A DNA stretch of 64,000 bases from Evansella caseinilytica. GTDB lineage: Bacteria; Bacillota; Bacilli; Bacillales; Salisediminibacteriaceae. The stretch is from positions 124,001 through 188,000 of the forward strand of contig NZ_FNPI01000005.1 of the NCBI RefSeq assembly GCF_900107275.1. Direction: 5' to 3'. Each line of letters starts with the position of its first letter. Within the stretch, counting starts at the first letter, position 1. Position numbers and translations under genes: made by a program. Positions 8,498 through 17,957 of this stretch are shown in pieces. Below the pieces are notes generated by a model. The model did not search any database. It had not been told where the DNA came from and saw only the letters and a program-made list of their open reading frames with translations.

Positions 8498-8545
8498 AAG
8501 GAGCTGTTTCATAAGGGAAGATCCCTTTTTGGAAACAGCTCCTTC
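8498..8545 (-). terminator. Hairpin after the coat-like gene
   Basis: AAGGAGCTGTTTC pairs with GAAACAGCTCCTT around a smaller AAGGGA/TCCCTT hairpin, six bases beyond the stop codon of the minus-strand gene. It lacks a clear T-run, so termination is inferred. Confidence 0.5.
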
Positions 8546-8550
8546 CATCT

Positions 8551-9084
8551 TCAGTCGAAATCATCATCCTCTTCCGGCATGTATCCAGTCGGCGGCAAAG
8601 CGCCGGGAGACGACGGCATCCCCGGCGTTGGCGAAGGTGCTTGCGGCGCCACCGGCGTTGGATAAGCGCCTGGCGGTCCATAATGCCCGCCATGACCGGT
8701 CAATGGTTCCCCCGGCACGGTACCATAGCCATAATTTATCGGAGCATGCGATTGTGGCATCACGTATCCAGTTTGTGGCGCCGGATACGGATGCGGTGTG
8801 GGATATGGTTGCGGCTGTGCCGGATATCCTGGTACTGGATATCCCATTCCATACGGACCATGCATTGGAGCAAATCCTGGACCAGGCACAGCCCCCATCC
8901 CCGGAGACATCCCGGCAGGATGCGGCATCATTGGACCTGAAAACGGCTGAACCGGCTGACCATACATCATGTTTTCATCATGAACCGGCGCTGCTTTATA
9001 TTTCGGCATCATCTGTGCACCCAGCGGCATTGGACTTACATGGGATTTAGCATATCCTTTTGGTGAATTACAATTACAGCTCAT
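8551..9084 (-). CDS. Pro/Met/Tyr-rich coat-like protein
   Basis: 177 residues. After MSCNCNSPKGYAKSHVSPM the chain is low-complexity, rich in P, M, G and Y (repeated HPYPAP, PGYPAQP, GPMMPHPAGM patterns), ending in an acidic EEDDDFD tail. No hydrophobic segment is present. This composition is usual for Bacillus spore coat or inter-coat proteins and fits the genome context, but no specific homologue is recognised. AAAGGGG precedes the ATG. Probably sporulation-controlled; no sigma-K promoter was proven. Confidence 0.65.
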   Translation of the reverse strand: MSCNCNSPKGYAKSHVSPMPLGAQMMPKYKAAPVHDENMMYGQPVQPFSGPMMPHPAGMSPGMGAVPGPGFAPMHGPYGMGYPVPGYPAQPQPYPTPHPYPAPQTGYVMPQSHAPINYGYGTVPGEPLTGHGGHYGPPGAYPTPVAPQAPSPTPGMPSSPGALPPTGYMPEEDDDFD

Positions 9085-9582
9085 TTATTTACCCCTTTCG
9101 TCCTGTTCGGAAAACTTGGTTGTTCTCCGTTCATAGTATGATACAGAAGAAAAAACGTGACTTTCACCTATGGAAAACGCCGTTTCGGGACAATGACATG
9201 CTGAGTAAATCCTTCTTTGAACCTTGATCAAAGACAGGCACTTTCTTTTTTTCTCAAAATCTGCACAGGAGCATGCCCCCTCTCTCATTTATATGCCCGC
9301 ATGCAAGTAACATTCACCAAGCGCCAAAACGGAGTGCTTCGTTTTTTAGAAAGACGCTTACCGGAGACGGAGACAACAGCGAAAACTCTGCTGCTGCCTT
9401 GCACGGCTCACATTCTCCCTCCCCCCTCCCACTTTGAAGAACATCCTGCCTACCGCTGTCATATTCTAAAAAAAAAGGCCGCTACCGTAAACTTCGTTGC
9501 TTTTCGCCCCCCTTCCTTTTTTTGCTTTGTATAAAGGTGCCTGGCAAGCCTGGCTTACGGTCCGCACCAGCCTTTAGAGCGT
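9085..9582. other. Intergenic region without a recognised gene
   Basis: About 500 bp between the coat-like gene and a form A repeat. I see no convincing ORF with a ribosome binding site. GGTGCCTGGCA at 9536-9546 resembles the arm of the palindrome at 28775. The remainder is unassigned. Confidence 0.5.
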
Positions 9583-9722
9583 GTTCAAAAAATGAGGACA
9601 TAACAGTGCGAGAAGTACAAGGCGAGCAAAGCGTACACAAAACGTGCGTGAGCAGCACAGAGACAGTGCTAGCATTGCATTTCGCAGGTACTGTTTCCCG
9701 GACTTTTTGCATATCCTCTTTT
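9583..9722 (+). repeat. Dispersed repeat, form A copy 3 (diverged)
   Basis: GTTCAAAAAATGAGGACATAAC begins the element and CTGTTTCCCGGACTTTTTGCAT ends it. The core keeps AAGCGTACACAAAACGTGCGTGAGCAGC. Changes relative to copies 1 and 4 show this copy is older. Confidence 0.85.
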
Positions 9723-9750
9723 AAAAAATGACTACTGTGAGGGATGAACG

Positions 9751-10302
9751 GTGGGGGTTATTGCACCTGTGAAGACATTGACAAAGGACAACGAGTCAAT
9801 TTATATCCGGGCCGCACAGACAAGTGACGGCTTGCAGATGCAGCGGTTAACGGAGGAAGTAATTAAAGAAGAAGACGGCTTAATCATGACGATGGACGAT
9901 TTTACAATGACTGTTGAACAGCAAGCGGAAAAAAACGGCTATTTTTTGCAGCATCCGAAAGCGATTACCCTCGTTGCTGAAAGAAACCGGCAGATCATCG
10001 GCATCTTAACCATCGAACCTCAGTTCCTAATGAAAACAGCCCATCGCGGGACACTCGGCTTGATTGTGAAAAAATTTTTCCGCTCCCAAGGAATCGGCAA
10101 AGCACTAATGATCCAAGCAATCCGCTGGGCGAAAATTGATGGACAATATGAAAAGCTCGAATTGGAAGTACTGGAAAATAATCTACAGGCAATTTCCCTG
10201 TACAAGCGGCTCGGCTTTGAACTGGAAGGAGTAAAGCTGTGTGGCGTCAAACATGACAATACGTATGAAAACCTGCATCAAATGGGATTGTTTCTAAAAT
10301 AA
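9751..10302 (+). CDS. GNAT-family N-acetyltransferase
   Basis: 183 residues with the GNAT acetyl-CoA site GLIVKKFFRSQGIGKALM (R/QxxGxG/A) and the C-terminal LEVLENNLQAISLYKRLGFELEG pattern. It transfers an acetyl group to an unknown amine. The GTG start is preceded by GAGGGA. It is shorter than AblB and lacks its features, so it is not obviously the partner of the KamA-like enzyme upstream. Confidence 0.85.
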   Translation: MGVIAPVKTLTKDNESIYIRAAQTSDGLQMQRLTEEVIKEEDGLIMTMDDFTMTVEQQAEKNGYFLQHPKAITLVAERNRQIIGILTIEPQFLMKTAHRGTLGLIVKKFFRSQGIGKALMIQAIRWAKIDGQYEKLELEVLENNLQAISLYKRLGFELEGVKLCGVKHDNTYENLHQMGLFLK

Positions 10303-10413
10303 TCCCACAGCAACAATTCAATCCGGACTGACGCCTCTCCTCCCCGCGCTTATCCCACCAAACAAAATATGGTATGATAAGCGATAGCACAAAAGGCACT
10401 GGAGGAGTAGCGA

Positions 10414-12144
10414 ATGAAGATCGTTGTAACCACGTTAAATGCAAAATATATTCACACCTGTCTGGCATTGCGATTGTTGAAAGCCTATGCCGCACCGAAA
10501 TACGATGTGGAAATGGTCGAGTTTACAATCAAAGACCCAGAAGTGCATGTCGTGTCCGATTTATTTGCCAGAAGCCCCGATGTCATCGGCTTCAGCTGTT
10601 ATATTTGGAACATCGAAAAGACGATTCAAATCGTCAGCATGTTAAAAAAAGTGCTGCCGGAAACAAAAATCATCCTCGGCGGCCCGGAAGTTTCCTATGA
10701 TACCGAGCAATGGATGGCACGCATTAAGGAAGCCGATTTCATCGTGCGCGGGGAAGGAGAAGAAACATTTAAACAACTGCTTCGACAAATCGAGACAGAT
10801 GGAGCTTATGATACAATTGCCGGACTGGCATTCCGGAAGGATGGAAGCATTGTCCTCACGCCAAGCCGGCCAAATTTGGATATTACGAAAATTCCGACAC
10901 CGTACCGCTTTCCTCAGGATCGGGACAGCCTCGGAAAACGAATCGTCTATTTTGAGACAAGCCGCGGTTGCCCGTTCCAATGTCAATTTTGCCTGTCATC
11001 CATTGAAGTCGGCGTTCGTTATTTTCCCATGGAACAAGTAAAATCCGACCTGCTCTACTTGATTAACAACGGGGCAAAAATGATCAAATTTATCGACAGA
11101 ACGTTCAATATCAAACGGGATTATGCCCTGGAAATATTTCAGTTTCTCATCGACAACCACGGCGGCTGCCAATTCCAATTCGAGATAACGGCGGATATCA
11201 TGCGGCCTGAAGTATTGGAATTTTTAAACAAGCATGCGCCCGCCGGCATCTTCCGCTTTGAAATCGGCGTCCAGTCAACAAACGATCACACAAATGATCT
11301 CGTAAAGCGTCGGCAAAACTTTAACAAGCTGGCGAGAACAGTCACCCTTGTGAAAGAGGGAAAAAAAATCGACCAGCACCTCGACCTCATCGCCGGCTTG
11401 CCGGAAGAAAACTATGCTTCCTTCCGCAAAACGTTTAACGATGTGTTTGCCCTCCGGCCGGAGGAGCTTCAGCTCGGCTTTTTAAAAATGCTCCGCGGGA
11501 CAGGGATGCGCGCCATGGCGGAGCAATTCGGCTATCAATACATGGATCACGCCCCGTATGAAATTCTCTCCAATAACGTGTTGAGCTTTGCCGAGATGAC
11601 GCGCATCAAACGGGCGGAGGATATTTTGGAGAAGTTTTGGAATCAGCATTATCTCGATCATACCGTGGAGTATTTGATCGATCATGTGTTTGAGACGCCA
11701 TTTGATTTTTTCCAGCAGTTCGGTGATTTTTGGGACGAGCAGGGCTGGGGAAAAATCGGCCATCAATTTGACGAGCTTTTCACGCGCCTGTTCCAGTTTT
11801 TGCAAGGCATCGAGACAAAGCAGCTCGCGCTGATCGAGGGGCTGATGAAAGTCGATTATTTGCTGCATTACCGGCATAAGCCGCGAAAAAAATGGTGGTC
11901 TCCGACCGTCGCAAAGGACGAGCTGCCTGAACTGAGCGGCGGGGTCCTCAAACAGTTCCTTTCTGGGCAAGGTCTGTCAAAGCACGTCATCGTTGAAAAA
12001 ATTCCTTTCCATGCTGCGGAATGGATTCGCTGCCGCCGGCTGGTGGAAGGGCCGCATCTGTTTATTGTGCATTACGATCCAAAAGCAACGCGACCGGTCT
12101 ATTACACCGAAACAATCACAGACGCGGGCCGACTCAGCAGTTAA
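10414..12144 (+). CDS. B12-binding domain radical SAM protein (DUF4080 type)
   Basis: 576 residues. Residues 1-130 form a cobalamin-binding-like domain (VVTTLNAKYIHTCLALRLLK, GFSCYIWNIEKT, LGGPEVSYD). The radical SAM motif is CPFQCQFC within FETSRGCPFQCQFCLSS. The C-terminal 200 residues fit the DUF4080 extension. Such enzymes catalyse methylation or rearrangement, but the substrate is unknown in Bacilli. GGAGGAG precedes the ATG. It stands alone between a GNAT and an ABC exporter. Confidence 0.9.
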   Translation: MKIVVTTLNAKYIHTCLALRLLKAYAAPKYDVEMVEFTIKDPEVHVVSDLFARSPDVIGFSCYIWNIEKTIQIVSMLKKVLPETKIILGGPEVSYDTEQWMARIKEADFIVRGEGEETFKQLLRQIETDGAYDTIAGLAFRKDGSIVLTPSRPNLDITKIPTPYRFPQDRDSLGKRIVYFETSRGCPFQCQFCLSSIEVGVRYFPMEQVKSDLLYLINNGAKMIKFIDRTFNIKRDYALEIFQFLIDNHGGCQFQFEITADIMRPEVLEFLNKHAPAGIFRFEIGVQSTNDHTNDLVKRRQNFNKLARTVTLVKEGKKIDQHLDLIAGLPEENYASFRKTFNDVFALRPEELQLGFLKMLRGTGMRAMAEQFGYQYMDHAPYEILSNNVLSFAEMTRIKRAEDILEKFWNQHYLDHTVEYLIDHVFETPFDFFQQFGDFWDEQGWGKIGHQFDELFTRLFQFLQGIETKQLALIEGLMKVDYLLHYRHKPRKKWWSPTVAKDELPELSGGVLKQFLSGQGLSKHVIVEKIPFHAAEWIRCRRLVEGPHLFIVHYDPKATRPVYYTETITDAGRLSS

Positions 12145-12324
12145 CAGGCTGTTGAATAAGCGGATCTTTAAATGATCATGTACGAAGCAGATGGCTGCCG
12201 GAAAGATGTTCGGCAGCGCTCCCTTCTTGACCAAACGATTGTCGCGGATGTTGACAGCGGTCATTTTATGCTAGAATATCGTTATTCTATCTTTTTGAGC
12301 AACACTATGAATCTATGACAGAAG

Positions 12325-13140
12325 GTGAATATCATCGAATCCGCCGGAAAACCCATTTTAGAGATCAAAAATTTATCGAAGGATTTTGGTAACAACCGGG
12401 TGTTAACCGGAATTGACCTGACCGTTTATGAAGGAGAAATCATCGGGTATATTGGACCGAACGGAGCAGGCAAAAGCACCACGGTAAAGATCATGCTTGG
12501 CTTAATTGATGACTACAACGGACAAATTACAATTTTCGGAGAGAATATCGCAGCAGGGGATCAGACGTATAAAAAGCGAATCGGCTATGTTCCAGAAACA
12601 GCCGACCTGTACGAAAACTTAACGGCGCAGGAATACTTAGTATTCATTGGCGAACTTTACGGAATGGAAGCGGAAGAAGCCGATTGGAAAGCTCTGAAAC
12701 TCGTCCGGCTGTTTGAAATTGATAACGTCTACCATACTAGAATCGCCTCTTTTTCCAAAGGAATGAAACAAAAGGTTCTGATTATCTCCAGCCTGCTGCA
12801 CAACCCTGATTTACTGTTTTTGGACGAGCCGTTAAGCGGACTTGATGCCAACAGCGTCATGGTAGTCAAGGAAATTCTGGCACAGCTTGCCGCGCAGGGC
12901 AAAACGATTTTCTACTCTTCCCATATTATGGACGTCGTTGAAAAAATCAGTCACCGGATCGTCCTGCTGTCTGAAGGGAAGCTCGTTGCCGACGGGAGCT
13001 TCGAGGAACTGAAGCAGCAGAATATAGAAGGTTCGCTGGAAGAAATTTTTAATCAGCTGACCGGCTTTGACAGGCATAAACAAATTGCGGAAGAATTCAC
13101 AGCAATCGTTCAGGGAGACAGAAAAAATGGGCAACTTTAA
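12325..13140 (+). CDS. ABC transporter ATP-binding protein
   Basis: 271 residues with Walker A GPNGAGKST, signature FSKGMKQK (diverged LSGGQ), Walker B LLFLDEPLSGLD and H-loop SSH. The GTG start follows AGAAG, a weak ribosome binding site. The stop codon overlaps the next gene by 14 bp, so the two are translationally coupled. Family resemblance is to drug or bacteriocin-type exporters of the YthP/Ecs class. The upstream 180 bp holds a decayed repeat-like half hairpin at about 12280. Confidence 0.9.
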   Translation: MNIIESAGKPILEIKNLSKDFGNNRVLTGIDLTVYEGEIIGYIGPNGAGKSTTVKIMLGLIDDYNGQITIFGENIAAGDQTYKKRIGYVPETADLYENLTAQEYLVFIGELYGMEAEEADWKALKLVRLFEIDNVYHTRIASFSKGMKQKVLIISSLLHNPDLLFLDEPLSGLDANSVMVVKEILAQLAAQGKTIFYSSHIMDVVEKISHRIVLLSEGKLVADGSFEELKQQNIEGSLEEIFNQLTGFDRHKQIAEEFTAIVQGDRKNGQL

Positions 13141-14746
13141 CATCCTGAAAGTTGTCGATCGGGGTAAAGGTCTATTTACAAAGCTGGGAATTGATTATCC
13201 TGTGATGAGAACGATCCTGCAAGTTAAGCTCACGATGGACCGGCGGCGGATTCCCACGATTCTCGACAACAACCGCAGCAAAAACAAAAAGGGCGACGCG
13301 AATCAGTTTTTAAAATCCCTTTGGGTATACGGGTTTATCGGCCTTGTTTTAGTTCCCTTTCTCTTTTTCACGGAAAGCTATCTTTTTCCGATGAGCATTG
13401 TTTTCGGCATCTTGATGTTTATGCTGATGACATCGATGATCTCCGATTTTTCTCAAGTGCTGCTGGACGTCCGCGACAAAAGCATTTTACATACGAGGCC
13501 GATCAATAAGCGGACGATCAATGCCGCAAAAATTGTCCATGTCGGAATTTATATGTTTTATCTGACGGCGGCGATTACTGCCGTGCCGTTAGCGGTCAGC
13601 GCTTTTGTCCGCGGAATCGGTTTCTTCTTTACGTTTCTTGGACTGATTATCCTGATGAATATGCTGATCATCGTCATGACGGCGCTACTTTATCTTTTGA
13701 TCCTCCGCTTTTTTGACGGAGAAAAATTAAAGGATATTATCAATTACGTCCAAATACTCTTATCCGTTGCCATCGTTGTCGGTTATCAGCTCGTTATCCG
13801 TTCCTTTGAGTTGATCGACTTCGAGCTGTTCTTTACACCGCAATGGTGGCATGTTTTCCTTCCTCCTGTCTGGTACGGTGCAGTGTTTGAATTATTATTG
13901 ACAACAAATATAAGCGGGATATTGGTTCTCTTTGCAGCAATGGCCATCCTCCTGCCGTTCCTGTCGATTTATATTTACATTCAGTCGATTCCGGCATTTG
14001 AGCGGAACTTGGAAAAGCTGTTGAATCATGCGGCACCGAAAAAGAAGCGCTCGGCATTTTTCTGCAAGCGGATCGCACAAATGATCTGCTCCGATAAAGA
14101 AGAAAGGGCATTTTATCACTTTGCACGGCTGATGATGAAAAACGAGCGGCAATTTAAACTGAAAGTATATCCCACCTTCGGATTCTCATTGATTTTTCCG
14201 TTCATCATGATTTTCAATGAGCTTCGCATGTCTTCCTGGGAAGAAATTTCCTCGGGAAAAAGCTATATGTGGGTGTACTTTGCAGCACTGATGATTTCAA
14301 CTATCATCATGATGCTCCGCTATTCTGAAAATGCCAAAGGGGCCTGGATCTACAAGGGGTTGCCTATTCACAACATCAAATCGCTTTCCAGAGGGACGCT
14401 GAAGGCGTTCATGATTCATATGTATTTACCTGTTTTCAGCATATTGAGCCTGGCACTCATGCTGGTATTTTCCGTCAGCATCCTGTTCGACTTAATCGTT
14501 GTCTTCCTGGCTTCCTCCGTATATGTCATCGTTTGCTTTAAACTAATTAACGGTGACAAGCTGTTTTTTTCCGAGCCGTTTGAAATGGCGCAACAGCAGG
14601 ATACGGCAAAAGTGATTGCCTCCTTTTTCCTGCTTGGTGCCATGGTCGGGATTCATTTTCTGGTATCATTTCTGAACTACGGCATCTATGGTTACGGGGC
14701 GCTCTTGCTTGCCATCAACCTCCTTCTCTGGAAAAAAGCATTGTAG
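13127..14746 (+). CDS. ABC transporter permease
   Basis: 539 residues with about ten to twelve hydrophobic segments and a soluble N-terminus. ATG 13127 is chosen because GGGAG lies nine bases upstream; it falls inside the end of the ATPase gene, giving translational coupling. Pairs with the ATPase as an exporter; the substrate is not evident. Confidence 0.85.
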   Translation: MGNFNILKVVDRGKGLFTKLGIDYPVMRTILQVKLTMDRRRIPTILDNNRSKNKKGDANQFLKSLWVYGFIGLVLVPFLFFTESYLFPMSIVFGILMFMLMTSMISDFSQVLLDVRDKSILHTRPINKRTINAAKIVHVGIYMFYLTAAITAVPLAVSAFVRGIGFFFTFLGLIILMNMLIIVMTALLYLLILRFFDGEKLKDIINYVQILLSVAIVVGYQLVIRSFELIDFELFFTPQWWHVFLPPVWYGAVFELLLTTNISGILVLFAAMAILLPFLSIYIYIQSIPAFERNLEKLLNHAAPKKKRSAFFCKRIAQMICSDKEERAFYHFARLMMKNERQFKLKVYPTFGFSLIFPFIMIFNELRMSSWEEISSGKSYMWVYFAALMISTIIMMLRYSENAKGAWIYKGLPIHNIKSLSRGTLKAFMIHMYLPVFSILSLALMLVFSVSILFDLIVVFLASSVYVIVCFKLINGDKLFFSEPFEMAQQQDTAKVIASFFLLGAMVGIHFLVSFLNYGIYGYGALLLAINLLLWKKAL

Positions 14747-14763
14747 CAAACAAAAAGCTGCTT

Positions 14764-14811
14764 AAGGCTCCCTGACAGGCCGGTTTCTCGCCTGTTGGGG
14801 AGCCTTTTTTG
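14764..14811 (+). terminator. Terminator of the ABC operon
   Basis: AAGGCTCCCTGACAGGC pairs with GCCTGTTGGGGAGCCTT and is followed by a T-tract. Confidence 0.85.
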
Positions 14812-14839
14812 CAGCGTGCCGGAAGCTGGCATACGATGA

Positions 14840-16072
14840 TTATTTCCGCTTTCTTTTTCCTGTCGGGAAGGAGGTTTCACTTGCCTTAAAATTGTACACC
14901 GGCTTCATAAAGCGTTTGATTTCCGCCGTTTCTTCAATTTTTTCCAATATTTCCTCCGCTGATTTATACGCCATTGGAGCTTCATCCAATGTTTCTGCGG
15001 ACACGGAGGTGGTCCATATCCCTTTCATTGTTTCATGAAAATCACTCAGGCTCAAGGTATTTCTCGCCTTCGTTCTGCTCAGAACACGACCCGCTCCATG
15101 AGGGGCAGAGCAGTTCCAATCATCGTTGCCTTTTCCGACAGCAATGATGGAACCATCCCTCATGTTAATCGGAATAACCAACCGCTCCCCCTTTTGCGCG
15201 GAGACAGCCCCCTTCCGCAACATCATTTTGTCGGTATCGATATAATTGTGAACGGTATCGAACCGCTCCAGTTCCTCGAATTTCATGTTTTTGACGATCG
15301 CTGCCGCAATTTCCTCCCTGTTCGCCGCAGCATACTGCTGAGCCAGTTTCATGTCATGGATATAGTCGTGAAAATCATCGCCTTCTAAATAGGCTAACTC
15401 ATCGGGAATCACAGGATGCTTCTCGTTATACTTCATTAATTCCGCTTGAATTTCCTGATGGCGTCCTTCTGCTTTTAATTGTTCTATGATGCCGGACACA
15501 TCGCCTCTTCGATGGTTAGCAATCGCCAGTTTTTGATAGTAATTGGCAATCCTGGCGCCGACATACCTGCTTCCGGTATGAATCGTTAAATAATGAAAGC
15601 CGTCCGTATCGACGGAAACTTCGATGAAATGATTTCCCCCGCCAAGCGTTCCCATACTGTACCGGCTTTTGTTCTCGCTTAACATATGTTTTGCAATAAA
15701 TTGATCTGGTTCCGGGAACGGTGTTTTCACCAATTCCGCTCCCTCGTCGGAGTGAATGTCCTGACCGCTCGGTACAAAAGTGCGAATCACGCGGTCCAAT
15801 TCGTTGAAATCGATCTGCTTATTCTGCAGCTTGACCGTTAAAACGCCGCACCCCACATCAACCCCCACAAGGTTCGGCACCACCTTATCCTGCAGCGCGA
15901 TGGTCGTTCCGATCACGCATCCTTTCCCGGCATGATAATCAGGCATGATCCTGATTTTTGTTCCTTTCAAAAACGTCTGATGACACAGTGTCTTAATTTG
16001 CTCCAACGCCGTTTCCTGAGGATGGTTAGAAAAAACCTTCGCTGTCGTCTGCTCCCCCTTTACAGTAATCAC
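14840..16072 (-). CDS. rtcB: RtcB-family RNA ligase
   Basis: 410 residues, the usual size for bacterial RtcB. Metal-binding motifs GVDVGCGV and GGGNHFIEV are present, as is APHGAGRVLSRTKAR, which carries the guanylylated histidine. RtcB joins 2',3'-cyclic phosphate and 5'-OH RNA ends using GTP and Mn2+, for RNA repair or tRNA splicing. The GTG start is preceded by AAAAGGAG. No RNA cyclase or rsr-type partner is adjacent. Confidence 0.93.
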   Translation of the reverse strand: MITVKGEQTTAKVFSNHPQETALEQIKTLCHQTFLKGTKIRIMPDYHAGKGCVIGTTIALQDKVVPNLVGVDVGCGVLTVKLQNKQIDFNELDRVIRTFVPSGQDIHSDEGAELVKTPFPEPDQFIAKHMLSENKSRYSMGTLGGGNHFIEVSVDTDGFHYLTIHTGSRYVGARIANYYQKLAIANHRRGDVSGIIEQLKAEGRHQEIQAELMKYNEKHPVIPDELAYLEGDDFHDYIHDMKLAQQYAAANREEIAAAIVKNMKFEELERFDTVHNYIDTDKMMLRKGAVSAQKGERLVIPINMRDGSIIAVGKGNDDWNCSAPHGAGRVLSRTKARNTLSLSDFHETMKGIWTTSVSAETLDEAPMAYKSAEEILEKIEETAEIKRFMKPVYNFKASETSFPTGKRKRK

Positions 16073-16096
16073 AATGTTTTTCTCCTTTTCATAGCT

Positions 16097-16550
16097 TCAG
16101 GTATGTTTCCTTTGTTTTTTCAAATGATAGAATTGAATTAATAATAACACGATCATTGGCAAAAGAAAATTGTAGTCGATAATCTTTAGGGATAAAGCGA
16201 TATGTTCAAGGGTATCAATTTCACCGTATATTTTATGACCATCAGCACTTTCCCATGAAATGGCTGGTGATTGAAAAAGGATCGCGAATTTTTCTCTAAT
16301 TTCATCCTTTAAATGCGGCGCGATGATGGCAACATTCACTAAAAATAAGATGGACGAAAGGAACAAACATACTTTTATTTTTTTGCAGTTGGCGAAGGCA
16401 GCTGCTAGTTTATTCCTGTAATAATAAAGTCCGAAGACAGCGATGAGGAAGAATAATATATTCAAATGGTAGATAAGAAACGGCTGTAATGCGAATAAGA
16501 AAAAAATAGATTGTAAACATGATGGTTAAAATAAAAAAAGCAGCGCGCAT
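16097..16550 (-). pseudogene. Small membrane protein gene interrupted by a one-base frameshift at a T7 tract
   Basis: The downstream frame (to 16097) encodes a hydrophobic protein with two to three membrane segments and no good start, only a TTG at 16465 without a ribosome binding site. In another frame, an ATG at 16550 preceded by GGGAG starts MRAAFFILTIMFTIYFF and then reads out of frame at a run of seven T (minus strand, 16500-16506). Removing one T joins the two frames into one continuous membrane protein of about 150 residues. Either sequencing error, pseudogene or slippage-regulated gene. Family not recognised. Confidence 0.6.
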
Positions 16551-16835
16551 GGTTCGATCAACTCCCGAGTCTTGTTACCATCTACAATGGTAACCCATCT
16601 TTTTTCCAACATCAATGATTTAACCAATGTCATCGTGGTGAAGAACACAATTCTTTCAATGCTCAAGAGGACGTTCGCTTTTTCATACAAACATCCTCAA
16701 ACACAATTCCGTGTAAATTCAAATAAGGGCAATAACGCGGATTCAGCGGCAGTTCCGAGAACAGAGCAATGAGAAGCGGATAACATCCGTGATATCCGCA
16801 AGGCTTGTTGCTACGGGCTTTGTTAATGATATCTT

Positions 16836-17714
16836 CTAATACTTTCGCCGGTATAAACGTATTTTGACAAACAACCATGGCGCGATCCACAGCCCCCATA
16901 AGCCGATGAGTGCGTACCGCAGTCCGTCAAACAGCCATGCTTCCGGAAATACCGCTTTCAATCCTGTCTGTAAAGCGAAGATGCCGGCAATACCGACAAG
17001 ATATGCGGCAAGCCGATTCACCCATGAAGAAGGGATAACCATGTCCAGCTTATTTTTTTCGATAAAATAACCGATTCCGCCTCCCAATAAGAAGCCGCCG
17101 TATCGATACCCTTCCGGCTCAGGAAAAATCAGCACCAGCATCAACGGAACAATGACTGCCAAAATGAACTTTACCATTTCTGTCAATGAATCAATGATAT
17201 TTTCAATAAAGCGTGCCACCAGCAGGATAACTGTGGCAATTGCCATCCCTCCGATAATGTCAGCAGGCCAGTGGACACCAGTATACAAGCGGGAAAATGA
17301 AATAAGAAGCACTAAAATGATGGAAAAAATCCAGAAGGAGCGTTTTTTAACACTAGCTGCAATATACCACCATAATGTTGCAGAGCCTTGTGCGTGACCG
17401 CTCGGAAAGCTGTCATGAGGAAAGTGTGTACCGACTTCAGCAGACTCGACATAAAGCGAGTTGATTCCTTCTGTTCCGACAGGGCGTGTAATGGCAAAAG
17501 TCATTTTAAGAAACGATTTTATGTATACAGAAAGAACGAGAACATATAACAGCCTAATGCCGAATTTTTTTGACACACACCAGTAAACAAAAGGCAGGAC
17601 GAGGAAGTAAAACGTCTCATTCCCCATAAAAGTCAACACCCAGGCAAGCTGATCAAGCAGCGGTTGCTGCAAACCAGTGAAAAATCTAACTATCTCTGTT
17701 TCCCATTCGCGCAA
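16836..17714 (-). CDS. PAP2-family phosphatase, membrane-bound
   Basis: 292 residues. The three phosphatidic-acid-phosphatase motifs are complete: KMTFAITRP, FPSGHAQ and SRLYTGVHWPAD. Multiple hydrophobic segments surround them and continue into a C-terminal membrane domain. Likely dephosphorylates a lipid phosphate such as undecaprenyl-PP or phosphatidic acid at the outer face of the membrane. TTG 17714 is chosen because AAAGGAGG lies eight bases upstream; the earlier GTG overlaps that site. Confidence 0.88.
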   Translation of the reverse strand: MREWETEIVRFFTGLQQPLLDQLAWVLTFMGNETFYFLVLPFVYWCVSKKFGIRLLYVLVLSVYIKSFLKMTFAITRPVGTEGINSLYVESAEVGTHFPHDSFPSGHAQGSATLWWYIAASVKKRSFWIFSIILVLLISFSRLYTGVHWPADIIGGMAIATVILLVARFIENIIDSLTEMVKFILAVIVPLMLVLIFPEPEGYRYGGFLLGGGIGYFIEKNKLDMVIPSSWVNRLAAYLVGIAGIFALQTGLKAVFPEAWLFDGLRYALIGLWGLWIAPWLFVKIRLYRRKY

Positions 17715-17957
17715 CGTGGACACCTCCTTTCATCCGTTTGATTGCGTGACAACAGGTTGGATATGAAGCAGTCCAAACCGGAGCAATGAAAAATTCTTAT
17801 TGCCGCCACAATGCTATTATATGATGAATCTTCCACAGCCTGTACTTTTAATTGTTAAAATTGAGGATTTTATGAACATGTCTGTCTGCCTCTGCATGTT
17901 TTCAAATATTAGATTATAATAATAATGTTAATTACCAGACGAAAAGAGGGTTGTGAC

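Noticed and set aside
9751-10302. AblB beta-lysine acetyltransferase as partner of KamA
   Set aside because: The GNAT is about 180 residues, shorter than AblB, and is 2.4 kb away behind unrelated genes.
12251-12277. Sigma-A promoter TTGACA ... TAGAAT before the ABC exporter
   Set aside because: The spacer is only 15 bp; it may be functional but is not well supported.
16663-16899. Minus-strand frame of 78 codons beyond the PAP2 gene, including a YHGCYPLLIALFSELPLNPRYC segment
   Set aside because: The composition looks protein-like, but it overlaps the end of the PAP2 gene, has no start codon with a ribosome binding site, and matches no family I know. Possibly a gene fragment.
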